Assembly: GCF_963169125.1 (NCBI RefSeq)
Contig: NC_084796.1
Coordinates: forward strand, 218,016,448-218,080,447
Reading direction: 5' to 3'
Source of the DNA: Humulus lupulus
Taxonomy: Eukaryota > Streptophyta > Magnoliopsida > Rosales > Cannabaceae
DNA length: 64,000 nucleotides
Part shown: positions 9,774 through 21,740 of the stretch, piece after piece
Layout: each line of letters opens with the position of its first letter
How positions within the stretch are numbered: position 1 is the first letter of the stretch
Notes under the pieces: model-generated
Told to the model about the DNA's origin: nothing
Databases searched by the model: none
Seen by the model: only the letters and a program-made list of their open reading frames with translations
Translations under genes and position numbers: made by a program

Positions 9774-12184
9774 TGTAATGCCCTGGATAGCCAAGACCGT
9801 TACACAGTGTGTTTATAAAGTGCTAGACTTGCTAATCAAGTCGTTTAATTAAAAACGTGCTATTGAAACTATAAAGGAACTAGGGTTAAAATGTGTTGGT
9901 CTCAAAAGCCACATTTTCATAAAGAAACATTTCCTGTTTACATGGGATCCCAAAAATATTAAGTCTAAAGACCATTTACAAAAGTCGTAAGGTTTAAATA
10001 CAATATCAAGCCATATTAAGGCAAAACAGACAGTTAGATAGTCCCTATCCTGATCCACTCCTCGACCATGGCGATCGAACAACTAGCTATGTACATTCAA
10101 CCCCGGAACTCTCCATCTCAGAATTGGTCCAACTTGCCTTTGCCTTTACCTGCACCACGTAGCACCCGTGAGCCAAGGCCCAGCAAGAAAACACAGCAAC
10201 AGAGCATAAGCAATCAATAGACAAATCAATATCTCATATTGCATCACATATTCTCAACCATATAAGCATTCAATATAATCAAGTAATCCACTACTAAACA
10301 TATCAATTCATATCATACACTATATCACATATGATAACTAGGGTTAGCGCCCTCAGGCTGCACCCTCCGTTATCCCACTGACTCTGGCCTGCTTAAACCG
10401 AGCTCAGTGAATATTAAGCTGTCCTCGGCTACCAGTTGCCAAGCCGCGCCCTGTGCAAAAATATTATGTACGGCACCCTTAGGCCGCTATCACATGTCCC
10501 ATGGCATAATACCATCATTGAAATAATACAAATATTGGGAGCACTTAGTCCCATCACAAACATATAACCGGGTGCAGTTTTCTTACCTTTCGATTCGCTA
10601 GCTTTGATCACTTGACTCCTTGAGCACGATATTTCTCGAGCCCTAGCGCTCACCTAAACACAACCATAGGTCAAAGTCATCACCAAACCTCAAGTCCAAA
10701 ACCTAGCCTCGGGACCAATCCCGAGCCCCCGGGAAGTCCTAGTTCCACCAAACAAGGTGGTGGAATCGAACCCCGAACCCTTGGTCAAAAACCCTTGCAA
10801 ACAACCCTAAATTCCCTTTATGAAAACAAGGCAGCGCTACATCGCTCTTAGGAGGGCGCTACAACACTACAAGAAGAACCAAATTCCCCCAGAAAGCTTG
10901 GCCTAGCTCTACAACGCCCAAAGGCTAGCGCTATAGCGCTAGTTGCAGACAGGCAACTTCCAAATTTTCCCTCCTGCGATTTCCTCGAACCAAACTCAAC
11001 CAAAACTTCTCCAAACCTTCACCAAACTCAAAAACAATCTTATTAACACACTCCACCCCCAAATATCCAGAACTCAAGCACATGCATCCCTAATCCAAAA
11101 ATTCACCAAAGCCACTTCTAGACATCAAAACTCAGCAGAAACCAGTTAAACATCAGAGTTAAAAGCTTAGAATCTCATACCTTTAATGGAATTTTGATTT
11201 CAAGACAACCTCTACACCTCCTTAGCTTGCTCTTCCTCACCCTTTGGCCTGAATTCCCTAAAGTTCCCATCAAGTCTAGCTTATACACCATAGGTCAAAA
11301 ACTAAAACAAGAAACTGAAGAAGCTACAAGGTCTTACCTCAAGTGATGGTGTGTTCTTGCTAAACCCCTGTCAATTCTTCAAGCCTAGCTTAGGATCCTT
11401 GATGCTCAACCTAACCTAGCTCTCCTCTGAGCTTTGCTCCAAGAAAACCCAAGAAAAGTGGTGAGAGAACTGCAAACCGACCCTAGAGAATACAACTCTG
11501 TTTTTCCTTCCTTTTCTCTTTTCTTTCTTTTCCTTCTTTCCTTTCTTTCAAACTTCTATATTTTTCTACAACTTCCACTAACATAAAGCCTCAGTTTTAC
11601 TTATCTCTATCTGCCAAATGACCACAATACCCTCCCCTTTAATCCCAAGTCCTTTAGTCTACTTAAGGGCATTTTAGTCATTTCACCCCAATACCCGCTA
11701 ACTCCTCGAGTGTCTCTAATATTTACCGCTTAATTCACAATACCTAATTAATCTCCAATTATATTCCTCGATGTCTAAATAGACTCCAATATACTCACTA
11801 AATTCCCATTTATACCCTAGGCTCACCCCGAGCCGGGTATAAATCCCCGCCATGACTTTTTCGCTAATCTGCTCACTAGGATCGTCTCGAGTCGCAGATC
11901 ACAGATATGTCCACATAATAATGTGGTCTTAACAATTACCACATATATCAATACAGTTATGCCCATAATGGCCAAAATTACGATTACACCCTTCTAACCT
12001 AATCAGGGCCTACATACATACTAATACACATAGTCATGCATCTCGAATATTCAAATAGTCATATAACATGCTTTAAATCATAATCATGCATTTTACTCAT
12101 TAAAGTCACACATAATTCCCATTATGCCCTCCAAGCACTCTAATCAAGGCCCTTAAGCCTTATTAGCGAATTTGGGTCGTTACA
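9774..12184 (-). mobile_element. 3' LTR of minus-strand chromovirus B (~2.4 kb)
   Basis: The LTR runs from tgtaatgccctgg (left) to gggtcgttaca (right), so on the minus strand it starts TGTAACGACCC and ends in CA. It is preceded (minus strand) by a polypurine tract and the B integrase, so it is the 3' LTR. The left flank is ttgac, the presumed target duplication; its partner is missing because the right half of B is deleted. Closely related to solo LTR G and more distantly to the E LTRs. Length suits Del/Tekay elements. Confidence 0.9.
10925..10942. repeat. 18-base perfect palindrome in LTR B
   Basis: CTAGCGCTATAGCGCTAG reads the same on both strands. It lies in a GC-rich patch that also has gcagcgctacatcgctc about 90 bases upstream. 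GC-rich palindromes occur at a similar offset in LTRs E and G. Confidence 0.85.
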
Positions 12185-12185
12185 A

Positions 12186-12197
12186 CTATCCCCTCCT
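12186..12197 (-). promoter_or_regulatory. Polypurine tract of B
   Basis: On the minus strand AGGAGGGGATAG stands immediately upstream of the 3' LTR start. It is the primer site for plus-strand DNA synthesis. Confidence 0.85.
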
Positions 12198-12220
12198 AAT
12201 GAGAATTTCGTCCTCGAAAT

Positions 12221-13942
12221 TTACCTGAACAACTCGGGATACTGATCCCGCATCGCTGTCTCAAGCTCCCAGGTCGCCTCCTCGACCTTACTATTCCTCC
12301 ACAACACCTTAACCAGAGGAATCGTCTTATTCCGCAATACTTTATCTTTCCGATCCAAGATCTGAACTGGTTGCTCTTCATAAGCCAAATCTGTCTGTAA
12401 CTCCAAATCTTTATACCTCAACACATGAGTCACATCTGAGATGTACTTTCGAAGCACAGAGACATGAAATACGTCATGAACTTCAAACAACGATGGCGGC
12501 AAAGCTAACCTGTAAGCCACCTGACCAATCCTTTCCAGGATCTCAAAAGGTCCAATGAATCTAGGGCTTAGCTTACCATTCTTTCCAAACCTTCTCACCC
12601 CTCACAATGGTGAAACTCGAAGAAAAACGTGATCCCCAACCTGGAACTCCATGTCCCTACGGTTAGGATCAGCGTATCTTTTCTGTCTGCTCTGAGAAGC
12701 GAGCATTCTAGCCCAGATCTTTTCTATAGTTTCACTTGTCTCCTGAACCATATCTGGCCCCAAATATCTCCTCTCACCCATCTCATCCCAATGAATGGGT
12801 GATCTACACTTCCTCCCATACAACATCTCATAGGGAGCCACACCAATCGTTGACTGATAACTATTGTTATACGAAAATCCAATCAATGGAAGATACTTAC
12901 TCCATGAACCCTCAAAATCAATTACACACGCTCTGAGCATATCCTCTAATACCTGGATCGTCCTCTCAGACTGTCTGTCAGTCTGAGGATGAAAGGCTGT
13001 ACTAAACTTCAACTGAGTCCCCAAAGCCTTCTGCAAACCACCCCAAAACTTGGAAGTGAAAATAGGATCCCGGTCTGACATTATAGACTAAGGAAACCCA
13101 TGGAGACGTACGATCTCCCTCACATACAACCCAGCATACTGATCCACAGTATATGTCGACCTCACTGGAAGAAAATGGGCTGACTTGGTGTATCTATCCA
13201 CTATCACCCACACCGAGTCATGAAGTCCTACTGTTCTGGGTAAACCTCCCACAAAATCCATGGTAATGTCCTCCCATTTTCATTCAGGAATACCCAAAGG
13301 CTGAAGCAACCCTACTGGTCGTTGATGCTCTGCTTTCACCTACTAACAGGTTAAGCATCTGGCAACGTACTCTACCACATCCTTCTTCATCCCGGGCCAC
13401 CAATATAAAGTCCACAGATCTAGATACATCTTCATGGTATCCGGATGAAGTGAGTACAACGTCGTATGAGACTCATCTAGTATCTCTTGTCTGATCCCCT
13501 CATCAGCTGGAACACATATCCGTCCCTGATACCGAAGCAATCCAATCTCAGAAACAGAATAGTCCTTAGCTACCCCCGTTAGGACATCCTCTCTAACCCT
13601 TTGTAACTGAGCATCTGCCAACTGCCCTTCTCTGATCCGCTCTAGCAGGGTCAACCGTAGAGTAATATTGGCCAATCGACCTACCACCAACTCTATCCCC
13701 GCTCTGACCATCTCATTAGCTAACTCCCTTGAGATCTGAACGGAACTGTATAACTGACCTGGACCTCTGTGGCTCAGTGCATCTGCCACCACATTGGCTT
13801 TCCCCGGTTGGTAAAGAATATCACAATCATAATCCTTTACCAACTCCAGCCAACGCCACTGTCTCATGTTTAGGTCCTTCTGTGTAAAGAAATACTTCAG
13901 GCTCTTATGATCAGTGTATACCTCGCACTTCTCCCCATACAA
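12221..13942 (-). pseudogene. B: RNase H C-terminal part, integrase and chromodomain
   Basis: Open stretches 13942-13343, 13081-12602 and 12598-12221 lie in one frame. Order: RNase H ([26 protein letters not shown] linker), integrase zinc-binding region ([19 protein letters not shown], then the VARCLTC Cys pair), core domain ([29 protein letters not shown] with the catalytic Glu, [20 protein letters not shown]) and the [16 protein letters not shown] module. The C-terminus is a chromodomain-like segment ([31 protein letters not shown]), which places B among chromoviruses, probably Tekay. Integrase joins the DNA copy to the genome; the chromodomain is thought to guide it to heterochromatin. Stops include paired TAG TAG after CLTC, where related copies have two Gln. 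Ends TAA at 12221. Confidence 0.9.
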
Positions 13943-13948
13943 ATAGTG

Positions 13949-15499
13949 TCACCAAATCTTCAGTGAAAAAACCACTGCTGCCAGCTCCAAATCATGGGTA
14001 GGATACCGCTGCTCATACTCCTTCAGCTGTCGCGATGCATAGGCTATAACCTTCTCATTCTGCATCAACACACAGCCTAAGCCCAACCTCGATGCATCAC
14101 AGTAAACAACAAACTTCCCTTCCCCCGAAGGAAGACTCAACACTGGCGCTGTAATAAGTCGTCGCTTCAACTCTTGGAAACTGTCTTCACACTTGTTTGA
14201 CCAGATAAACCTCATATTCTTCCTTGTCAATTCTGTCATTGGTGCAGCAATCTTCGAGAAACCCTCTACAAACCATCTGTAGTAACCTGCCAAACCAAGA
14301 AAATTCCGCACCTTCGAGGCATTCCTTGGCCTCGGCCAATCCCTAACCGCCTCCACCTTAGATGGATCCACCTTAATCCCACCTGCACCTACGATATGTC
14401 CAAGGAATGTCACTTCGGGTAACCAGAATTCACATTTCTTAAAATTTTCGTACAACTGATGCTCCCTCAACCTCTGAAGAACCTGTCGAAGATGAAACTC
14501 GTGCTCTGCCTTTGAACTAGAATACACCAAGATGTCATTGATGAAGACAATAACGAACTGATCTAGGAAATCCTTGAACACCGTATTCGTTAGATCCATA
14601 AAGGCTACTGGGGCATTGGTCAAACCAAAAGACATGACCAAGAACTCATAGTGTCCATACCGTGTTCGAAAGGTTGTCTTAGGTATGTCCTCATCCTTGA
14701 TCCTCAGCTGGTGATAACTAGATCGAAGATCAATCTTTGAGAACACCGTCTTACCCTGCAGCTGATCGAACAAGTCATCAATCCTTGGTAGGGGATACTT
14801 ATTCTTGATAGTCAACTTGTTCAATTATCCCTACTCGATGCACATTCTCAAAGTCCCGTCCTTCTTCTTCAAAAACAAAACTGGAGCACCCCATGGCGAG
14901 TAACTAGGCTTGATGAACCCCAAATCCAGAAGCTCTTGAAGCTGTATCTTTAATTCTTTTAGTTTCGCCGGTGCCATCCTATATGGTGCCCTCGACACTG
15001 GCTCTGTCCCTGGCGCCAACTCAATGACAAACTGAATTTCTCTACGTGGCAGAAACCCAGGAAAATCCTCAGGAAACACATCCAGGAACTCGCAAACCAA
15101 TCTGGTCTCCTCCGGCCCAACTGGTGAAACTCTGGTGGTATCCACAACACTAGCCAGAAAGCTTGTACATCCACCCTGTAACAAGTCTCTAGCTCTCAAT
15201 ACAGATATCCTGGGTACGCGGGGTCCATGCACCGCCCCCACAAAAACAAAGGGATCCTCGCCCTCTGGGTCAAAAGTCACCATCTTCTTCCTGCAGTCAA
15301 TGGTAGCTCCATATCTAACCAGCCAATCCATACCTAGAATCATATCAAAGTCCTTCATACTCAACTCAATCAAGTCTACTGAAAACTCCCTACCATCAAC
15401 TATCACTGGCAGTGCTCTAATCCACCTCCTAGATACTACCAGTTCTCCTGTAGGAAAAATAGTCCCAAACTCTGAAGTACTATACTCACTAGCTCTACA
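13949..15499 (-). pseudogene. B: protease, reverse transcriptase and start of RNase H
   Basis: Same frame as the integrase. The protease remnant begins at CRASEY near 15499; the active-site Asp region lies beyond the break. It continues with PTGELVVSRRWIRALPV, LGMDWLVRYGATIDC and the linker to RT. RT shows [46 protein letters not shown] and [14 protein letters not shown]. The catalytic F-I-D-D is F-I-N-D, so the enzyme would be dead even if translated. RNase H begins with [20 protein letters not shown] (14831-14833) and TAA (14825-14827) interrupt the RT start; TGA at 13949-13951 replaces the residue before HYLYGEKC. At about 15500 the sequence switches to the GC-rich LTR of A. Confidence 0.9.
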
Positions 15500-16272
15500 C
15501 GAGAGGCGTGTGCGTGCTAGCAGGGGTGTGCGAGAAGGAGAGGCCTCGCGAGACACCTGGGCACCCGAGGTGTGTGTGTGCCAGCAAGGGCATGCGAGAC
15601 GGAGGGGCCTCGTGAGACGCCTGGGCATGCGAGGAGTGTGCGTGCCAGCAGGAGCGTGCGAGACGGAGATGCTTGGGCACGCGAGGCGTGTACGTGCCAG
15701 CAGGGGTGTGCGAGATGAAGGGGCCTCGTGAGACACTTGGGCATGCGAGGCGTGTGTGTGCTAGCAGGGGCGTGCGAGACGGAGAGGCCTCGCGAGACGC
15801 CTGGGCACGCGAGGCGCGTGCATGCCAACAGCGGCATGCGAGATGGAGGGGCCTCGCGAGACGCCTGGGCACGCAGTATGTGCGTCTCAGCAGGGGTGTG
15901 CAAGATGGAGGGGCCTCGTGAGACGCTTGGGCATGCGAGGCATGTGTATGCCAGCAGGGGTGTGCGAGACTAAGGGGCCTCGCGAGACGCCTGGGCACGC
16001 AAGGCATTCATGTGTGCGCGCAAGGCAGCCGTGGGCCTCTGGGGTGGTGCGGCCTTGCGAGATTCCTGGGCGCGCGAGGCGTCCGAGGTGTATGCTACCT
16101 TCATGAGGCGCGAGGCCATCTAGGCAGCCGCATGAGATGCTGGGCCATATGGGCAGACACGCGAGGTGATGGTGGCCCGAGGCCACCGCATCTCAACCAT
16201 ATATTTAGACGTTCATGGGATCTGAGCATGTACTTTGGGTTTTTTACAAGCATGAAATTTTGAGCATCCACA
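15500..16272 (-). mobile_element. 3' LTR of A, truncated at its 3' (left) end
   Basis: The right 300 bases match the 5' LTR of A closely and both end gagcatccaca (TGTGGATGCTC on the minus strand). The left side consists of the 64-base GC-rich repeats and stops abruptly against B. About 0.7 kb present in the 5' LTR (26246-26930, including the TATA box) is missing here. Confidence 0.88.
15540..16010. repeat. GC-rich minisatellite, ~64-base unit, about 8 copies
   Basis: The word cctcg(c/t)gagac recurs at 15543, 15608, 15724, 15788, 15852, 15914 and 15978, mostly 62-65 bases apart; one shortened unit lies near 15665. Each unit carries gaggcgtgtgcgtgccagca and is CpG-rich. It lies in U3 of LTR A. 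Because 64 is not a multiple of three, all frames stay open by chance and give repetitive peptides that should not be read as genes. Confidence 0.9.
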
Positions 16273-16284
16273 CTTGCCCCCTAG
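16273..16284 (-). promoter_or_regulatory. Polypurine tract of A
   Basis: On the minus strand CTAGGGGGCAAG directly precedes the 3' LTR start TGTGGATGC. Confidence 0.8.
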
Positions 16285-16539
16285 TCTAGGAGGGGACCTT
16301 TAGGTGCTCTGGTAGACTCTTCTCTTTGATTCTTATAAATAGGCCTTCATGCCAAGCCTATTATTTACACTTCATGTCCTTATCTTAGTGGCATTTAGAT
16401 CCTTGCTCTTTTCAAGAGGTAAGGGTTTCAATCCCCCACAACCTCACTTTTGCTATTTTTTATCTTAGTTCATTTCTTGTATGTCTATATCCATGCAGGT
16501 ATTTGAGGACTAAAACACCTTTTTCCTTTGTTTTTGCAG

Positions 16540-19307
16540 ATGCGTACTTTCGACCACTTGCCTCTATTTGACCGTGATGACACTTTTGGCCCTCGACCTC
16601 CTTTTGACCACGTCAGCGCCCAATTTTACTTGCTTGAGGTATACTTTCTTTCTCCCTTATGTTTATTGGGTCCAAATTAGCACCACTCGGGATGAGGTAC
16701 TTTGGCCTGAGCTCGTTGTGAGTTAGCCTTGAGGCATGCCCGTAGTGGGTCATTTAGACCATTTGTGCTTTAGAGGTTTTGAGCCCATTTCTTTGTGTTT
16801 TGTAGAAATCCTCCCATTTATATGCGAACCCTTTTTTCTTTCGGGACGAGGTCTCATGGCAGGTGAAGGTCCGTTTGACATTCCTCCGGGGGTCGAGTTT
16901 GTTGACTTGTCTTCAGACTCAAAGTCCCTTGGGGAAAATCCTTACCGCGACCATGATACCTTAAGGCAAGCCCATATTCGTCACCTCGAGCACATGGCTG
17001 AACTTAGGTGTAAAATTTGGGAGGTAGAGAGCGAAATTGACTCGGTGTTGAGAAAAGACGGAGTACCTTTCCCCCTGACCTTTGTGACCATGTAGCAAAC
17101 CTTAGGGTGACCCTTTTAGATTTGCAGATGGAGTTGGAGTTTATGGAGGGACATCTCCCGCCTGAGCCTCCTAGCCCGTTCTTTCCTAATGACTGTCATG
17201 GGGCCTTCCTGTCTTCTCCTCAGCCCTTATTTTCCATCTTCCCTAGTTTAGTGCTTCCACAGCCGGTGCCTCAGTGGAAGACTCTTGCTAGGATGAAAAA
17301 ATGGAGGGTAAAGTGTTCTGTCTCCTCATCACCTTTTTCTTTTGGTTTTGCAGATATGCCGAAGAAAGGACGATGATAGGTGGCTACTGATGACCAGGAC
17401 ACTGCCCCCCTATTGGCATCCTCCATAGTGTCCCACGTGTTCAAAAATAAATTGATGGAAATAGTAGATAACTACCGTGTTCCTCCGAAAGATGCATTAT
17501 ATGTCCCTTCGGACAAGTGCTGGGCTGACTGCCCAAATCCGAGCTACGTGGCCATGAGCGAGCATATCCTTAAGGTGGGTGGTACAATCCCATTACACCC
17601 GTTCTTCGTCGCGGTTCTCAACTATTTTGACCTCGCTCCACTTCAGCTGACACCCAACAATTGGATGACCTTAAGCTGCCTCTTCATCGCGTTTATGAAA
17701 CTTGTCCATCATGCTCCTACGGCCCAAGAAGTGCATTTCATGTACAATCTCATGCCCTCTCCTAAGTCCAAGGGCTTTTACTTCTTGCAAAAAGCCAATA
17801 CATTAGTCCCCTTGATAGAGGGCGCTGTGTCCAACCCGGGGTCCTGGATGCATGACTTTTTCTTTGTACAGGGCCCCCTTTCTGTTCGTGAGCACTTTAG
17901 TTCTACTCCCAGTAAGTGTTTCAAGCCACATTTTTTCTTTTCATTTTGAAACTTACTGTTTTATAACTTATGTTTGTGTCGACAATTGTGTGAATCGTGC
18001 AGAGAATTTTTCCATACCTGGAGTTACTGGGTCGGAGGAGGACGCGCTGAATACACTCATCAATGCCAACCCTGCTGTGAAAAGGGCTAAATACCTATTC
18101 ACTGTGGAAAAACTCAACTTTCACAAGCTGTCCCCGGTTTCGGATCCTGGGTAGTTGTGGACTCTTCCTCGGTTGAAGAAGACGAAGGCTTCCTTGACTA
18201 AGCATCGTTCGGAGGAAGGTGAGACCGAGGGCGTGCCAGAGGGAGTCTCCCTTGGACACGGGCAACCTCACCAGCTATCTTCGTCCCTCGGGGGATGCCC
18301 TCCCTTTGCCCCTCTCAACCCTGACATGGCTTCCCAATTCCAGGGTCAACAGGCCATGCTGGGGCACTTTGTTTGCCCCAATCTTGAGGACTTTGATGCT
18401 TTTCCTCAGGCTCCCCTCGACCCCGGTCCATCGGGGGCTTACTTTCCCGATATTTCTACACCCCCTCCTGATCTACCCGGGGCTCATTTTTCCGACCTTC
18501 CTGCGCCCCGCCTGTTTCGGTGAGTGGGTCGTCTGTCCTTACCCAGCCAGGTGCCCTTGGCTCTGAAGGGGTGCCCTGGGTGGGCCGCATGGCGGCCTCT
18601 TACTGGCGGCGGTATGTCCAGATCGCCTCAGACCTCCCTGAAGCGGATTGGAGTGGTCTTGGGAGTTTCGCTATGTCGGATCTTGGGGAGACTCTTACGC
18701 GCTCCGCTGCTTGGGTGAGTTCCTGCATCTTATGTTGGCCTTATCTCTTTTTATTCTCCTTTTTTTATTTTTTTTACTTATCATTGTTGTTGTTATTTTT
18801 CTTGTGCAGACCTATACCGTGGCTCAGCGGTTTGCTGACTCGGCTCACAACCTTTCCACGTCGAATGCCGAGAGGGACTGTCTTGCGGTTCAGGTCTAGG
18901 AGCTCGAGAGGGAGCTTGCTGAAACCAGGTCTAGGCTAGAAAAGGCCTTGGCAAAAATTTCTACCTCATCAAGAAAGAAGAAGAGGGCGATTGCCAAGGC
19001 CACGATGTTGTAGGAAAGGGTCACCAGCCTAGAGGCCAAACTCTAGGGTGCCAAGGCTACTGCGACTGTGTCGCAGGAGAGGGTCGCTTCCTTAGAGGCC
19101 GAACTTCAGGGTGCCAAGGCTGTTGCAGCTGCATCGCAGGGGAGGGTCGCTTCCTTAGAGGCGGATAGGGCAGCTATTGAGTATAGGTCCATAGAGCGCG
19201 CCCTTTATGGCGTATGGAAGTAGGATCCTAACTTCGATTTCTCCTCCTTTGGCGAGCACGCTGTTGCCCGGGCGGCTGTGTGGAACGCCCGTGGTAGGAG
19301 GCCTTGA
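16540..19307 (+). pseudogene. Antisense ORF of Tat element A (gypsy-type 'transposase-28'-like protein)
   Basis: Runs against gag-pol and converges with it. A possible first exon begins at the ATG after tttttgcag (16540). Later blocks: HIRHLEHMAELRCKIWEVE (coil); core domain HPFFVAVLNYFDLAPLQLTP to WMHDFFFVQG (17600-17870), resembling the Pfam family called putative gypsy-type transposon; Pro-rich linker; WRRYVQIASDL; a coiled coil with repeated ERVASLEAELQGAK units (19020-19170); and ALYGVWK, FDFSSFGEHAVARAAVWN at the C-terminus. Likely introns: 17911-18001 (gtaagt to gtgcag), about 18714-18809 (gtgagt to gtgcag), perhaps 17309-17353. Defects: a frameshift in the C run near 17073, TGA TAG at about 17374-17379, TAG at 18152-18154, a lost base near 18507, and TAGs in the coil. 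Function of the family is unknown. Confidence 0.82.
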
Positions 19308-20333
19308 GATTTTTATTTCATAATTTTAGCCAGTTAGTCCGCTGTGATGTATGCTCGTTCAAGCCTTATTGTGCTTGTAATAATTTTTTTTAAGTCTTGT
19401 TATGTTACCAAAACTCTTTTTTTTATATATATATGTGATTATTCATCTTTTATCCCTCTGTGTTCGAGGTCGTTTTGAGCCCGTATGATGGGGTTCGGTA
19501 GGTTCCCCTTTTTCATTTATCAGGCTAGAGGTCCTTTGGAGCCCATGTGAAGGGGTTCAATAGGTCATTTTTTGGTGCCTCTTGATTGTTCTTATAAGGA
19601 TATATTGACCCCTTGGGTTCTAGCTATCCTTTTATATATTTTTGCGCGTGCTTATTTTTTCTTGCGAGAAGCGTCCTTCTCATCATTATTCATAGTACTA
19701 TTTTTGCAAGGGTCTGTTTTAGGACCCTTTTTGGCTAGACGGCTTGGTAACCGCTCTAGGCTTATTGGTGGATGCTCTTTCTAATGCCTTTCCTCTTGTG
19801 GGAGCATTTGCCTTTATTTGGAAGTTTTTTTTTTTTTTTTTGTAAGACCTTTTGGCCTCCTTGATGTTCACAAGGGTAGCTAATCCTTGTGAACTCAAGA
19901 AATGCCTTGCAAGGTCTTCTCCCTATTTGTTAGGGTTCATCATGCATTTTTTTAAGGACCTCATTTAAGGCCCTGATATAAGGGGTCCTTTTAGGATCCT
20001 CCTGATAGAGGGTCCTTTTTAGGTTCCCTCTGATATGACGGGTCCTTTTTAGGATCCTCCTGTTTGCTGTATGTTTTGCCTCCTGTCCTACCCTCCCAAG
20101 TGTCTGGTGAAATTTATTTTAACAGACACTTTGGTGGGTTCTATATGGAAGAAAAATGACACGCAAAGTGGCGAACAGTTTCATTCATAGCGTGAAGGTT
20201 ACAATGACATACATATGGAAGGGTTACATCTAATTAAGAGGTTACCCAGGTAGCCTCTTTAATTCTTACTCACTAAATCAACATAACAGGGAACAAACTA
20301 AACATAGGTCTTCTTTGCACGGGTGCGGAAGTC
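19308..20333. other. Spacer between the convergent antisense ORF and pol of A
   Basis: T-rich, no coding signal. It would hold the 3' untranslated region of the antisense ORF. Three imperfect ~30-base repeats around ggtccttttaggatcc lie at about 19972-20062. Confidence 0.7.
19972..20062 (+). repeat. Three short tandem repeats around ggtccttttaggatcc
   Basis: Units of about 28-31 bases, each with a ctgata(t/g) start and a gggtccttttaggatcc-like centre, in the spacer of A. Purpose unknown. Confidence 0.7.
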
Positions 20334-21740
20334 TCACTGGTAGTATTTCTTGAGGTGCTCCGCATTCCACGCCCGAGGTATAATGGTGTTATCCATGCGG
20401 GCCAGTTTGTAGGTGTTTGGTAGTATGCACTGAGTGACCTAGTAGGGTCCTTCCTAGTTCGCCCCCAGTACCCCCGCCCCCGGGTCTCGCATGCTGGGGA
20501 GTACCTTCCTCAGTACTAAGTCTCCTACCCTGAACTTTCTCTCTCGCACCCTTGAATTATAATACCTCGCTGCCCGTTGCTGATATGCGGCCAGCCTTAG
20601 TTGTGCCCTTTCCCTCTTGGCTTCCAGTAGGTCCAAGTTCCCGACCAATGCTGTGATGTTAGCCTGGTCATCATATGCTTGCGTGCGGATGGAGTTAATC
20701 TTCATTTCTATCAAAAGGACAGCCTCGTAGCCATAGGCCAAGGCGAAAGGTGTCTCCCCAGTGGTGGAGCGAGGGGTGGTCTTGTAGGCCCAGAGCACAT
20801 TTGGGAGTTCCTCAACCCAGGTCCCTTTCAGCTTTTCGAACTTAGTTTTCAAGTTCCTTTTCAGGATCTTGTTGATGGCCTCCACTTGCCCATTGGCTTG
20901 GAGATGTACTACTGCAGAGAAACTCCTCTTGATTCCTTTTTCCTTGCAGTAGTTCTCGAACGTCCCTCCTTCAAATTGAGCTTCATTGTCAGAGATAATC
21001 TTGTAAGGTACCCCGAATTTGCACACAATGTACCTGTTGACAAAGGTGGTGATCTGCTTAGCTGTTATGCTGACTAAAGGCTCCGCTTCTACCCACTTAG
21101 TGAAATAGTCAATGGCTACCACCGTGTATTTTGTTCCTCCTCTTCCTGTTGGCAGTGCCCCAATCAAGTCAATACCCCACACATCGAAGGGCCACGGACT
21201 GGTCATGCTCTCCAGCTCATTCGGTGACTGTCGGGGGTAATTCGCATGTCTCTGGCACCTGTCACACCTTCTCGCGAAGTCACTCGCATCCTTCTCCATG
21301 GTAGGCCAATAATACCCCTGGCGGATGGCCTTTTTTGCCGTGGACTGCCCCTCAACATGGTTTCCACATTCCCCTTCGTGTACCTCTTGTAAAATTTTTG
21401 ATCCCTCTCCATTATCAATGCACCGCATGAGTGGGGTAGAGAAGCCTCTCTTATACAAGGTTCCACCTACTAGAGTGTATTGGGCGGCTCTGTAAATTAG
21501 TTTGCGGGCCTCTTTTTTATCCCAAGGCAAGGTCCCGTCATTTAAGTACCTCCCAATGGGTGCAAACCATGGCTCCTCGGAGCTCTTGACCGTGTTGATC
21601 CTTTCTTCGGCTATGCTTGGATTGGGGAGATATTCGACCGGTATAGACTCAAGCATATCTTCATCTCGTGTGGAGGTGAGTTTTGCGAGTGCATTGACAT
21701 TCGTGTTCTGCTCCCTGGGGATCTGTTCTATCGTGTACTT
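20334..21740 (-). pseudogene. A: integrase (400-codon open frame)
   Basis: The frame is open from 21656 to 20454, the longest in the window. It has the HHCC zinc-binding region (HEGECGNHVEGQ ... RRCDRCQRH) and the core: first catalytic Asp in VWGIDLIGALPTGRGG, second in IISDNEAQFEGG, Glu in QANGQVEAINKILKR. The usual D-N-G after the second Asp reads D-N-E. The C-terminal part (YNSRVRERKFRVGDLVLRKV) is the DNA-binding SH3-like module without a chromodomain, as in Tat elements. A TAG ends the frame at 20454; a second TAG follows, then readable sequence to AEHLKKYYQ and TGA at 20334-20336. Best-preserved enzyme here, but still broken. Confidence 0.9.

Noticed and set aside
15495..16186. Long overlapping open frames on both strands in the GC-rich repeat (and likewise 26931-27401)
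   Set aside because: The 64-base unit is not a multiple of three and poor in stop codons, so every frame stays open and gives repetitive peptides. No start context or family match; LTR sequence.
20679..21077. Plus-strand frames opposite the integrase of A and elsewhere opposite pol
   Set aside because: Shadows of the minus-strand gene; peptides show no family motifs and codon pattern follows the pol frame.
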